Shown here piece after piece: positions 11,762 to 22,713 of a stretch of DNA of 46,807 nt. The stretch spans positions 1-46,807 of the forward strand of contig MU616740.1 in the NCBI GenBank assembly GCA_025201705.1. Reading direction: 5' to 3'. A program made the position numbers and the translations under genes. The stretch's first letter is position 1, and each line of letters starts with the position of its first letter. The DNA is from Dissophora ornata. Taxonomy: Eukaryota; Mortierellomycota; Mortierellomycetes; Mortierellales; Mortierellaceae. The notes under the pieces are model-generated. The model ran no database searches and was not told where the DNA came from. It saw nothing but the letters and a program-made list of their open reading frames with translations.

Positions 11762-12220
11762 ATACCCGGGTGGTTGGAGTAGGCAGCATAGAACCAAACA
11801 ACGTAATACATCAAATAAACCTGTACAATATGTCCATCATACAAGCATACGAAAAAAACAAAATCGCCACAACGTCGACTGCTTTTGACTGAAGCTACCA
11901 CTTCTAACAATGATGTTAATTGTGAAGAATTCACCATGCCTGAAGCAACATGAAGATTTGCAACTGATTGCTGTCATAGTCATAAATAAAAAGGCGATGT
12001 GGTCTGTATTCAAAGTTCCGGAATGTGGTCTTTTTTTTTTCTCCTCCGTCTTGGGTTCCCCGCGTTTGTGAACCCCAGGAGCACAATCCACGACCCGCAA
12101 TGGTGTCTATATGCTCCTTTACTTTCGCTTTCCTCGCACTTCTCGTCCCCTGACCTTCGTTCCTCATTGTCCATTTCTTCTTCCTTCCTCTTCAGAATCG
12201 TCATTCCACAGCCAACCACC
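11762..12220 (+). other. spacer between uricase and OHCU decarboxylase genes
   Basis: 459 bp holding the uricase 3' UTR and the C/T-rich leader of the next gene. The open frame of the decarboxylase extends up to 11999, but those residues are low-complexity leader translation. No TATA box as clear as that of uricase was seen. Confidence 0.5.
11814..11819 (+). terminator. poly(A) signal of uricase gene
   Basis: AATAAA 52 bp downstream of the uricase stop codon. Confidence 0.6.
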
Positions 12221-12802
12221 ATGAGCCACGCAGCAGCCCCCGTCTCCCTCCCTTCGATTGAGTTCATCAACAACGAGGCCACAGTCCAAGAATTTGCCAC
12301 GGCCGTCACGCTGCTCTTCGAGCCCGCCCCTCCAATTGTCAAGCACCTTTACTCTAAGCGGCCCTATCCTACTTACTCTGCGTTAATTAACGAAACCTCT
12401 GCTCTGATCTCGAACCCGGATCAATACCTGACCCTCGAGGAACAACTGGATGTCATCAATGCCCACCCCCGAATTGGCGCTGCCAAGGCCAACCTCTCTG
12501 CGTTGTCGCTGATCGAACAAGGATATACTGCCAAATATGCTGCCAAAAAAGTGAACGAGACCGCAACACCTTCCCAGGATGATGAAGTCACACAGGCGAC
12601 GTTGAAGCGTCTGAACCAAGAGTACGAAGACAAGTATGGGTTCAAGTTTGTGGTTTTTGTGAATGGTCGCCCCAGGAACGTGATTATCCCTGTGATGGAG
12701 GATCGCATCGGGAACTCGACAAGGGAACAAGAGATGACGACGGCTATGACAGATATGGTCTTGATCGCGCGCGACCGTCTCAAGAAGTTGGGTGTCGCCT
12801 AA
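12221..12802 (+). CDS. URAD: 2-oxo-4-hydroxy-4-carboxy-5-ureidoimidazoline (OHCU) decarboxylase
   Basis: Single-exon gene of 193 residues, the usual family size. It performs the last stereospecific step from uric acid to S-allantoin, decarboxylating OHCU after uricase and HIU hydrolase. The signature INAHPRIGA carries the catalytic His (H82), and the NQEYEDKYGFKFVVFVNGR block carries the conserved Glu and substrate-binding Arg. The ATG at 12221 has an ACCACC context and starts the conserved alpha-helical domain. An upstream in-frame start at 11999 would add about 74 residues of poor-complexity leader and was rejected. The C-terminus is KKLGVA, with no PTS1, and no PTS2 is visible, so cytosolic location is predicted even though its partner uricase has SRL. 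HIU hydrolase is not in this window. Confidence 0.95.
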   Translation: MSHAAAPVSLPSIEFINNEATVQEFATAVTLLFEPAPPIVKHLYSKRPYPTYSALINETSALISNPDQYLTLEEQLDVINAHPRIGAAKANLSALSLIEQGYTAKYAAKKVNETATPSQDDEVTQATLKRLNQEYEDKYGFKFVVFVNGRPRNVIIPVMEDRIGNSTREQEMTTAMTDMVLIARDRLKKLGVA

Positions 12803-12854
12803 GTCCAGAACCAAAAAAAAAAAAAGGCCATGAACTTCTCGTGTCATTGATGAC

Positions 12855-12860
12855 AATAAA
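12855..12860 (+). terminator. poly(A) signal of OHCU decarboxylase gene
   Basis: AATAAA 52 bp after the stop codon. The convergent Rieske gene ends only 45 bp further on. Confidence 0.6.
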
Positions 12861-12905
12861 GGGACTTTTGTATTCTATCGTTGATTCTATGTATGGGTTT
12901 GAATT

Positions 12906-13676
12906 CTAGTTCATTTCTTTTCCTCCAAAGTCCCGCCGTGGTCCAGCCACATGGGCATTTCGGGGTGCCTGGCTGACAAATACGTGGCCGTCAATGTCCT
13001 TGACATCAAATGTATCGATCACAAAGCGCGTCGAATCTGACTGTCCAGAAAGGGTATCAAAAGTCCTAATTTGTACAGCAATAAAACATAAATGGCAGAC
13101 AAAGGATCAGCCACTGAGCCGCACGGCGTGCTTCGCACTTTAGTGTATGGGGACTAAAGAGTCGTTACCAATTGTGCAGCGAACAAGTAACGCCCGCTCC
13201 CCAGACAATCCCCATATCCTCGATATCCATCATCGACCCGCGAGACAGTGCCGATCCTTGATGCGGGCAAATCTAGAAGACCAACCAAATCGTTATTGGA
13301 TTGCTCAAACCGGGAAATATAAATCGTCTATTGTAGCATAGCTGAGGGTGCGAAAATCACTTACATTGAGAAAGGCGTACCACTTTTTGTGGAAATAGCT
13401 GATAGCCACACGCTTCTGTGGCGGGTACCGTCCTGCAGGCTGTGGGATTTCGACTACCTTGATCAGGTACTCCTCTCCATCTTTAGTGGTTTTTGGCTCG
13501 ACGTTGCACGCAGATCCTGTGGTAGAGATAGCGGCAGAAGGGCAGCCTGCAACCAAGGCTCCATCCCCACTTGCTTCCTCGGCTGGATTCGATTTTGGAG
13601 AAGGCACAAACTCTGACACGGCCCCTGCGTAGACGTAACCCTCCGGCGTTGGTGGCAGTGATGTTGATGGGTCCAT
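12906..13676 (-). CDS. soluble Rieske [2Fe-2S] protein, three small exons
   Basis: Exons 13365..13676, 13169..13272 and 12906..13065 join in phase to 191 residues. The centre is a Rieske fold. ICPHQGSALSRG supplies Cys106-x-His108 and CSLHNWTFD supplies Cys134-x2-His137, the four ligands of a 2Fe-2S cluster, and the family's FD-x-x-x-G follows (FDTLSGQS). The protein ends with a V-x-DIDGHVFVS strand typical of Rieske ferredoxins and small dioxygenase-type Rieske domains. No transmembrane segment or oxygenase catalytic domain is present, so an electron-transfer role is the simplest reading, but its partner is unknown. The start at 13676 has an excellent GCCATGG context; an in-frame ATG at 13739 would add 21 residues. 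The gene is tail to tail with the decarboxylase and 172 bp from the end of the helicase gene, on the same strand as the helicase. Confidence 0.85.
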
Positions 13677-13848
13677 GGCTAAATGAATGTCATTCAAGAA
13701 AGCGAGATGCGTACCTGAGCGAGGTTGCTCACAGTTCACTTTTTGACAGAATCACAGTCACCCAGATCTGTCAGCTTGCGATAAGATGTCTTCTGTACTT
13801 TTTGTCTATATGCGAGAATACTACGGGGTAGAACCTGGTTCCTCCGCT

Positions 13849-16800
13849 CTACTTCAAAGCAAGCTCACGTTTTGTTCGGAAAAAACCTGCCAGCTTGCTC
13901 ACGACGGGCCCAAACTGCTCGCATACCTCAATCGAGGACCCAATCCAACCAGGTAGCTTTTTCCGGATGCGTGGTGCGCCGTACCGTTTATCCATCAGCA
14001 CAATCACTGCGTAATCTCCCTGGTGCCGGATAGCCCTTCCAATCGACTGGTTCACCGCTCGCATACAAAGGTTCTCATAGTATTCGCTGCCTGCAGTCAT
14101 CCGCAATGAAGATGGTTGAATCGTAGATTGTGGTGACTTCTCAAGTCCCTGTTGCTGGATTTGATCCATATACCGCATTCGTTCCTGGAGCTCAGCAGAG
14201 CCTTTGTTGGGAAAGGGCATCCCCACCATAACCACACCTCGTCCTAAACGATCCGAGAAGTTTATGCCCTCGCTCATCTTTCCGCCTACAACTGAGAACA
14301 AGACTGCTCCACGTGGGCCACCTGAGGGGGCTGCCTCATGCTCGGGCTTCTCATAAATGCAGTTCTGATACTCTTTAAGCATTCGATCAGCTTCGTTCGC
14401 CTCTCTAGGCTCAACAAAAACCCGCTTCCTAGCCTGGATACGCTCCATGATGGTGCTTGTTGCGACAGCTCCAGATGCTGTGGTACCCTTGGTCTGCCAT
14501 CGGGTCAAGACTTGCGCCATATACGAGTACGAGACGAAAAAGACAACAACGCCGTCGGGGATCATACCGAGCACATTGACGAGCGATTGGCCGATCCCGT
14601 CCATGACTTGGCCCAACGTCCGGTTCGCAAAGTTAAGTTCGATCGACCCACCTGTCGGTGTCTTTTCCATGACTATAGTCATCAAGTTCTCTTTGGGAAT
14701 GACGTGTCCACAGGAGAAGCGGTGGATCCTAGGGTATGACGCGGCGCCGTTTGAATGACTGAGACCACCTGTAGATCCATCTTCGGTGTCTCTCAGATAT
14801 GGAAATAGATGCGACAGCAAGTCGGAAACTGGCTCCATGGTTCCTCCAGCTAATATAACGCTCCTAGCTTCGTCCACAAGTGGTTTGAAGACATTGGCAG
14901 GGTTCAACAGCATGAACTTTAAGACAGGTCTTCGACTACGTCCGGGTGTAGGTTCTGTAGCTGATGAACCCGACTGCACAGCATCGTCTGCCTCGTCGCC
15001 AGCACCTGAATTTTCTTCTTCCATCGTTATGATTACCCGGCCATCATTATCAGCGTTGAGAAGACTCATCAAGAAGGCGTCAACGGTAAGTAGGATGGGT
15101 GTCGTCGACATGGTTGGATTTGGTCGGGGCAGTTGCTGGGTGCTGGCCTTTGACGAATTGTTTCGACCTTGATGAATTTTGACGGTCATTTTCTCCTCCT
15201 CCTTGGCGACTCGCTTGGCCTCCTTCCTCTGCAATGACTCGTGCAGTCCCTGAAGCTTCCTGGCCACACCGCTAGTCTCCAGATATGCGTGCGCCTTGAA
15301 GAGATTGATGTGATCCATGCCTGCATCGTGCAAAAACTCGTTCACCTTCATCACCCTATCGATCGACCTATGCGATCGTCCACCGGATGGACCTTGTAAC
15401 TGTTCTTGCTGTAATGTCGGCGCCTGCGCCTGCTGTTCCGTAGAACTGCGGTCTGCTGTCCGGGAAGGTTCAGCCTTCCATCTCTCCACGAACCCCCCAA
15501 GGCATTTCAGGATCCTAATCAATACACGGATATGGCCCTCATTCGTACTTGACAGCCGCTTCTCATACCGCTTCAGATAGACGTTCAACTGTTCCTGCGC
15601 CAATACAATCTGCTGCAGTGTGAGCGCCACCGAGTGCATCTGCAGCAGACTGTTGATCAAGTTATGAGCCTCATCCAGCAGCAGTATATTGTTTTTGATC
15701 ACGAGTTTTAGAGAATCTCGAGTCGAGGCATGCAGCAGCAGATTGTAAGGCAATGTCACCAACTGGCAGTGTCGAACAGTTTGACGCGATCCGTAGTATG
15801 GGCAGGTCTCGAGCTCTGTTCCAAGCTCTGCTAGCTCCTCAATATCCCGTACCCGGGCCAATGTGTGATCGCGAAACTCGAGCAGTTTTTCGTCGCTGTC
15901 CATCGAAGTGTCGCTTCTCCACCATGCGGCTCCACTAGTAGAATCGCCATCGGCATAAGTATCACCGCCTGCTCCTTCCCCAAGACGTGCCTTGGCTCCA
16001 AAATTTGAGGAGGGTGTGTGCAGAAACTCACACCGCTGGTCAGATGGCGTACCTGATTTCTGCGCGTCCAGACAGGCATCGTTAAGCTTATTAACATTGA
16101 CGATTGGCTCTGATGTATGGCTGCTCTTAAGAGCAGCCTTTTGTCGGAACCGATCATTGATACAGAGAGATTTGCGTGATCCCAAGGATATAACGTGTAG
16201 GTGGTCGCCGTATGATGTCTTCCGTAGCTCGTCGATGAACTGAGAGAGCTGAGAATGCGTTCTTGAGCAATAATATATCTAACAGAGCACATTAGACAGA
16301 CATGTCAGGTGAATGACTTGCGACATTGCGGTTGAACGAGTCATGGGTATAAAGAATCATACTTTGAGTACATCGGGTTCTTGATCCTCGTCATCTATAT
16401 TAAACCCTGTCCTCCTTGATCCGTGCGCCGCCTCTTTCGCGTCGAAACTGTAATTCAAGCGAAGATCAAACCATCAGAACACCTTTCGCATTTAAAAAGT
16501 CTTAGAAGTGATAGCAGAGGGGTACATACCTTTTCAAAAGTTCCAGCACCTCCTTGGAAACATTCTCATAGCCACTGATGCTGTTCTTCGCCTTTCTGCC
16601 GCCGTTACTGTTATCGTCGCTATCGTACTCGTCCACCAAGAACTCCGTGTCATCCATGTCCTCCTCATCGAGATCCTGACCTTTCTAGTATGATTTCGCG
16701 GGAGTCCTTGCTTAATGGATTGTTGTAATAAAGATGCGCTCCACTTCTGCCCGACTGAATACCTTTTTCTTAACATGTCCTGACATTGATCGCATCCCTC

Positions 16801-17350
16801 CACCAATCGCGTTCATTCCCATAGCTTGACGCTTCATCTTCCTGGCCATATTATCTCGCATCCTTTTCTCGCGGTCCCTGATTTTCTGCACTCTGGCTTC
16901 CAGCGCGATTCGCCTCGCCTCTCGTTCCTCTCGCTCAATTGCTGCGTCAGAAACAGCGCGATGTTGCTGCACCCAGTCTGGCGTGTCGTCGGTACTCTGC
17001 GCTCTGGAGGATTTGATACTTGTCATATGACTTCTATTGCCAGCCTTCGCTTCAGCCTGTTCTTCCTGCTCGCGCTCGGCTTGCTCTTGTTCAGCACGCT
17101 CATGCTCCGTCAGCCAGCTGACGGCTCCACAGATCATACTCAAACTCTTGCCAGTCCCTGTGGGTGACTCAAAAATGCCAACCTTGCGTCGGTCGATGCA
17201 TTCAAAGAGCTGTTGCATGAACTGGGTCTGAATGGAGTATGGGGCCGCATAGGGAAACGCAGGGAAGGAGGTCGGGATAGGAAGGAGGTCTTGGTCTTCT
17301 TCCGGCTGACACTCAAGGTCATTGTCGCTGGCGAGATCCCGGGCGTCCAT
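13849..17350 (-). CDS. CHL1: CHL1/DDX11-type ATP-dependent DNA helicase (Fe-S superfamily 2)
   Basis: Four exons: about 16763..17350, 16530..16684, 16363..16447 and 13849..16278, giving about 1085 residues. It is a nuclear 5'-3' helicase of the XPD/FANCJ group, which in yeast and animals supports sister-chromatid cohesion and replication-fork passage. Features in order: Q-motif (FPYAAPYSIQTQFM), Walker A SPTGTGKS (about 62-69), charged Glu/Arg linker, acidic LVDEYDSDDN, motif Ia YCSRTHSQL, four Fe-S cysteines (about 315, 345, 359 and 435, the last in CPYYGSR), DEAHNL (about 478), and C-terminal motif VI QSIGRAIRH. Exons 2-4 are firm. The end of exon 1 is not: an in-frame stop precedes the next acceptor, and the best phase-0 donor is GTATTC at 16762, with GTGGAG at 16744 as an alternative. 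A Gln/Ala-rich insertion (QQAQAPTLQQEQ) lengthens it compared with DDX11. Confidence 0.9.
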
Positions 17351-17926
17351 GTAGGCGATGCGCCGAAGTACACGTGATTAAACCTTGAATCAGCACAGCG
17401 CTGAATGAAGGCGATTTGCGAAAGAGTTGTTTTGGCCGTGAGAGAGAGAGACGACAGCGAGAGAAAGAGCAGGGGTAGGCTTTCTGCTGTTTGCACAAAC
17501 GACGCGACGGCCGTTTGGTTTGTTGGAGGGAATTCTGCTTCGCACATCTACACATCTGCACATTTTCCAACGATCGCAAAAAGTGGACTGCGCGTGTGAA
17601 AAGCCACTTTGTGTTTGTGCATAAATTCACACTCACGGCGTACAAACACTTCAAAGCGCTGAGGATCAAACTGCAGAGTGTTTATTTATGAGTTTTTTAA
17701 AACCACTTCGCCTCCCTTTGTTACATCGCCGTCATTCCAAAAGCCGAGCGAGATCTTGCATTCTCTTTCTTCCCCCAAACATTCAAATAGGTTCTTCTCA
17801 TTATCATCGATCCACACACACACACACACACACAAAACGCGCCACATTTCCGCAGCTATTATTACCTCTCGCTGATCAACGCTCTTCACAAAAAAAAAAA
17901 AAAGGAAAAACGCCAACCCATTCTTA
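17351..17926. other. divergent promoter region CHL1 / MEX67
   Basis: 576 bp between divergent starts. It contains a (CA)11 repeat at 17813-17834 and an A-rich stretch just before the MEX67 ATG. No TATA box was recognised. Confidence 0.5.
17813..17834. repeat. (CA)11 microsatellite
   Basis: Pure dinucleotide repeat in the leader of the MEX67 gene, about 95 bp before its ATG. Confidence 0.95.
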
Positions 17927-20900
17927 ATGCTTCCTGGAGGTCGATCAGGTCGTGGCAGAGGCCGAGGTGGTCGTAATGGAAACAGTGACCGTGACCAAAG
18001 CGAATCTGGGGCCGTCGTAACAGGCAATGCCGAGACTGGCTTCTTCACCAATGCATCGCGAAGAACAGCAGGTGGTGGAAGTGGTGGAAGTGGTGGAAGT
18101 GGTGGAAGTGGAGGAGGAGGAGGAGGAGGAGGAGGTCCTTTACGTCAAACTGGTCGTCGTGGAGGACGAAACACCAGTGGCATCTTGAGAGGCTTATCAA
18201 CCTTACCGCCAAAACCTAGAGGAAGTGGTGGTGGAGAAGACATGGATGGCGATCTGAGCATGGGAGGCGAAAAGAAGAACTTGTAAGTATTCAGGATTAA
18301 CATAGAATTGTTTCCAGGCGAATCGCTTCCACGACGCATTGGAAAACCTTTGGGTGTCGTTAGTGCCTTTCGTGGCTTCAGACTTCAATTGATAGTCGTA
18401 CGCACATTTAGCAAGCTGACTTCGACTGATTTGAACCATGCTCTCATGCATCAATACACATAGTAATCCATATCAACGGCCCAAACGCGCCGTCAGATCC
18501 GCCACTTCTGAGTCCCTCGACCATGAGGGCAGTGTCATTATCTTCGTAAGTACAAACTGACACGCACTCGGCTTGCGCAGAATGCGCATAATATACAGAA
18601 CATTAAAAAGATGTACCATTGCTCGATGTAAAAAATATATAGGTCACTGGACAAACTGACATGCAGAGTTTGGTGAACGACTCAGGACTACATGAATTCT
18701 TGTGCCGTAAGGCATCCCCTGTGAAGATCAACATCACTAGCGTAAGATCTCAGCCAGCTTTCAGTCGTTATGTACAGCTTTCAGCTTGTAATATACCAGA
18801 CTCTTGTTGGAATCGCACTCACATAATATTCGGCTTCATCCCCGACTATGTACCTGATAGAAACGGTCGAGCGAGACTTCGGGGGTTGTGTCATTTGTGG
18901 TGGGAGACATCATTCAAGCGAGAGCGATCCGAAAGTTGACAGGAATTCGTTACAAAGGACAAAAGGTAGAGCGAGATTTATCCTGTCTGATCCATCCGGG
19001 AATTGTCACGATGGTAGCTTCAGGGTGCTATGTACTAACAATATATGAAATCTCAATATCCAATACTAGTTGACTATCAAGACGTCAGAAGACAATAAGA
19101 TCCTGGGGAGCACCCGCGATTCAGCAGCGCCTCTGCCTCTGCGTTCGGGTGTCCCACCCAGTCATGGAACAATTGAAGCAATCCGCAACTTTATCCGATC
19201 TCGATACAACGGAGGATTTTTGAATCTTGAAAACATGGCCCAAGATAGCATATTGCGCGCAGCCAAAGTCATCCCGCCAGGGCAGGCAAAGGGCCGTAGT
19301 GATGTTGGAACCGTAATCATGAAGGTCGCTGCAGAGATGTTCCCAGAGGTATGTACATTTGCTCTTTACCATTTCACTTACTAAACATTCGAGACGCATT
19401 TGAAATAGGCCGTATGCTTACGTGCGCTGCTTTTATTATTAAAATATTAGACCAAAACCATCTCGTTCGCAATGAATGGACTCAAATCCCTGCAACCGAT
19501 ATCTGCTGTTGCCCAATTCTTCCCCAACCTGGAAAACCTTTCGCTCAAAGGAAATGACATCCAATATTACAAGGATCTGGAATTTTTGAGCGGCAGTAAA
19601 AAACTCCCCAAGCTGAGGGAGCTTATCTTGGAGGGCAACCCAGTTCGTGATCGGGATATTGTCAAGAACAAGGACGACTTTGCGTACAGGAGGTATAACC
19701 CAATTTCTATTGTCAAGAGACTTGGTATTTCAAAGCTTGGAGCAAGTGTTAAAATTGTCACGTCTTTTTATTTGATCGCATAGTTCAGTCACAAAGCTCT
19801 TCCCTTCTATTGTGATACTGGATGGATCACCTGTCGCACCCAAGATCTCCTTCGGACTGGGTGATATTCTTAAGGATGCAGATGTACCCGAAACAGCACT
19901 GCTGCCCACCCCGATCAAAGGCAACTTTATGGACAGCGCAGTTACAGAGTCCACAGTCCTGGAGTTCCTCTCAAGGTTCGTTGATTACATCACTGTTGAT
20001 CACTTACAATCAGCATTGCCATAACCTAGTCATGGATACTAAATACTGTCTCATTTAGTTACTTGAAACTGTTCGACAACAACCGAAGCCTTCTAGAATC
20101 CGCATACGACAACAGCGCGACCTTTTCGTTCTCAACTGTCACGGCGCCCTCGCTGTTACAAAAAAACAGAGGAGAACATGCTGACAACTGGGGGGCCTAC
20201 ATTCCTATGTCACGTAACCTGACTCGCATCAAAGACCTTGGTAAGAGCGTGGATAAGATGTCGCCTGTTTTCTCAAGTTGTGCCAGAATCTGACAAGACG
20301 TCAACACGAATAGACCAAAGGACAAAGAGAATGTATTACGGAAGCAACGACATTATTCACCAAGGACTGATGAAACTCCCTGAGACAAAGCACGACCTCA
20401 GCGACGCATCCAAATTCTGCATCGATGCTTGGCAGACGGGACAGCTCTTGCCTGCAGTTTGCATTTATATTAATATCCACGGAGAATTTGAGGAAGTCCA
20501 TCATGGCAGCCAAGGCGTCCTTAAATCATTTGACCGATCGTTTATTGTGGCACCTGCCCCACCTAATTCAAGGTACATATTGCCCGCGTCAGTATTGTTA
20601 TATTTATTTGACACCATTCTAATCCTCGCATGCCAAACTCTTGTTATAGTGCTGCATTAAACGGCTGGAAGTGCTTGATCATTTCTGACCAACTCAACGT
20701 TCGAGGATACAATGGATCAGAGGCATGGAAGCCCGACTTGGGACTCAATGTGCAGCAGGGCTCGTTGCTGGCCCTGAATGGAGCAGTAAGCCAATTGGCA
20801 CCAGCAGCCGCCCCTTCAACCCCACAGGTTCCTATGGCAGGAGTCGTAAGTTTCCATTATTATTACATTAAAAAAACACTCTGGCATTTGTTTCTTAATC

Positions 20901-21123
20901 ATTGCAATGCGGACTAAAACTTGGGGTTTTCATATTGGAACAATAGTCTTCCGAGCAACACGCCAAAGCCCAAGAGTTACAGAAACTGACGGGTTTGAAT
21001 TACCCGTATGCAATCCAATGTCTTGCCGCGAGCAATTGGGATATTGCCAATGGTGTTGCGCTAGTCAACGAGAATCGAGCCAGTATTCCACAGGACGCCT
21101 GGCAACAGCCTACCTTCCAGTGA
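17927..21123 (+). CDS. MEX67: mRNA export receptor Mex67/NXF1
   Basis: Eleven exons: 17927..18282, 18464..18545, 18643..18741, 18861..18965, 19070..19348, 19451..19692, 19784..19975, 20059..20240, 20314..20572, 20650..20845 and 20947..21123. All junctions keep phase, giving 722 residues. The protein carries mRNPs through nuclear pores, with Mtr2/NXT1 as the usual partner. Order: Arg/Gly-rich N-terminus with GGS and poly-Gly repeats (about 5-100), RNP-like RNA-binding domain ending IRKLTGIRYKGQKL (about 138-217), leucine-rich repeats (FPNLENLSLKGNDI, LRELILEGNPV; about 240-400), NTF2-like domain opening FLSSYLKLFDNNR and containing YYGSNDIIHQGL (about 449-645), and a C-terminal UBA-like TAP-C domain with NYPYAIQCLAANNWD-type sequence (665-722). 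It is divergent from CHL1, and its 3' end is 291 bp from the convergent eS31 gene. Confidence 0.95.
18072..18135 (+). repeat. GGTGGAAGT / GGA tandem repeat coding Gly-Gly-Ser and poly-Gly
   Basis: Four near-perfect 9-bp units followed by a run of GGA codons in exon 1 of MEX67. It encodes a (GGS)n-(G)n linker between the RGG-like segment and the first folded domain and is prone to slippage. Confidence 0.9.
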
Positions 21124-21257
21124 ATAGAAATCATGAAGCATCAGATCTACTGTTATTCTACCACAATATAAATTGTTTCCTCATGCCACTCTCGTCTATC
21201 GGGTCTTTCAGAAGCACAACAGCGTCAACAAGAAAAAGCTAAAGTAATATAATAGTA

Positions 21258-21263
21258 AATAAA
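21258..21263 (+). terminator. poly(A) signal of MEX67
   Basis: AATAAA 134 bp after the stop. The convergent eS31 gene has a candidate signal (TTTATT on plus) at 21294-21299, so the two 3' UTRs are likely to overlap or abut. Confidence 0.5.
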
Positions 21264-21414
21264 GCACACGGTACTGACATGGCAAATCGTCCATTTATTG
21301 TAATCTACATCAATGTACGTTCGACAACAAGTCAAAGTCCACAAAAAATAAAGCCGGGTTCAAGGGAAGCGGCCCATTTTTTAAAAGCCATTGGAAGGGA
21401 GGAGATCCACGCAC

Positions 21415-22002
21415 TTAAGCAGTCTCGCCCTCCTTCTTGAAGACGTAGGTCAGACCGCAGCGTCCGCAGTACTGACGATCGTGGTGCCAGGCCATGAAGA
21501 CACCGGCGCCGCAGGTCTCGGAGGGGCACTCGCGACGGAGACGGGTGATCTTGCCGTTGTTGTCAACCTGGTAGAACTTGAGGACGGCCAACTTGACCTT
21601 TCTCTTCTTGTGCTTGATCTTCTTGGGGGTGGTGTAGGTCTTCTTCTTGCGCTTCTTACCACCTCCCAAAAGGTCGACGTTGAGGTCCAAGGTCGCCATG
21701 GCGGGGATGGTGGCAAGGAGGGTCTCCGAGGAGAGGGACTTGCCGGCGAAGGAGAGGCGCTGGACGGCAGCGGCGATACCTGATGACAGTAAAAACACGG
21801 CTTGATTTAGCTCCAACGGTTCAAAGCACCACAGGGGGGGGGCATACAGTATCCCATATTTGAACAAGTTCGACTGTCGCCCATCTCAAGAAAACTCACC
21901 CTCACGCTCCTGGATCATGGACTTGACATTGCTGATGCTGTCGCCAGCCTGGGCGTTGATGGCCAGGGTCTGGCCGGTAAGGGACTTGACAAAGAACTGC
22001 AT
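21415..22002 (-). CDS. UBI3: degenerate ubiquitin-like domain fused to 40S ribosomal protein eS31 (S27a)
   Basis: Two exons (21900..22002, 21415..21779), 155 residues. The C-terminal part is eS31: a basic [17 protein letters not shown] start, then a zinc finger with CPSETCGAG and YCGRCG (4 Cys), a 40S subunit protein. The N-terminal part occupies the place of ubiquitin but is strongly diverged. It opens [13 protein letters not shown] and retains NVK (K27), QRL, FAGK (K48) and a terminal GG. It has K11Q, K29M, K33R, I44S, loss of K63, and one residue missing after position 52. The end reads [11 protein letters not shown], so H68, V70, R72 and R74 are all replaced. The intron splits the E34/G35 position. 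The start at 22002 was chosen because MQ-FVK is the ubiquitin start. It is expected to act as a fused chaperone-like leader rather than as working ubiquitin. Confidence 0.95.
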
Positions 22003-22713
22003 GGTGGAACTTTTCAAATAACTAGATTGTTTTTCTCGGTATGAAAAGGAATCTGTCGTGGAGATCCAGAGGGAGAGCATTAGATTTTTTCAGCTCGAAG
22101 TTGAGATCCCATAATCAGTCCTGCCCGTCTTTTTTGGCGCAATCATCGCGGGGTCCATTGCAAGTAGAATGACCCATTTCGAGTAGACGCACCTTCCTCA
22201 CTACTTGAAAAGATTGGGAAAAAGAAAAGGATCGATCCAACAATGCATGCAGCCTTTGCTTTTAAACAATCCGCAACGGCTCCTCATCTTGGGTGCAGAC
22301 AAAAATTTTTGAAGTGGCTTTGCCAGGCACGTGTCACATGATGGATTGAACCTGCCTCTGAATGACTCTCTGCACAAGGTGTTCAGAGCCATCGAAGGGG
22401 AAGCGTCCATCAAGAGCAACGCACTTGACTGGCTGTCCACGCGCAACACATGCCCTCACTTGCTTCCTTGCAGCAGTGTCCCTGTGTGTGAACCTCGTAA
22501 GAATGTCGCACAGCGCGCAGCACTTCGCCGCTGTTGCTAAATATGGCTGACTGACTGACCCTTTTATTTTTTTTCGACTTTGCAATGGCCCAGTGCCCGT
22601 GCAACTTTTTTTTTCCCTGAAAAGCGTGCATTTTGTATTTTTGGTGCTCTTCCTTCTTTTAACTTCAACTCCGCCTTCCTCGACCTCGCCATCAGCCCAC
22701 AGCCATCAAATCC
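22003..22713. other. divergent promoter region eS31 / PPxY membrane protein
   Basis: 711 bp with no gene. It contains T-rich tracts near 22560 and 22605 ahead of the plus-strand gene and a pyrimidine-rich leader on each side. Confidence 0.5.

Noticed and set aside
10979..11797. 272-codon minus-strand open frame
   Set aside because: It is antisense to the intronless uricase gene with no recognisable domain.
11999..12220. Upstream in-frame extension of the OHCU decarboxylase
   Set aside because: It adds about 74 low-complexity residues unlike the family. The ATG at 12221 has a good context and starts the conserved domain.
18060..18140. CRISPR-like or minisatellite locus
   Set aside because: The 9-bp units are continuous, without spacers, and encode a Gly/Ser linker in MEX67.
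21391..21783. 130-codon plus-strand open frame
   Set aside because: It is antisense to the eS31 exon, arising from its strong codon bias.
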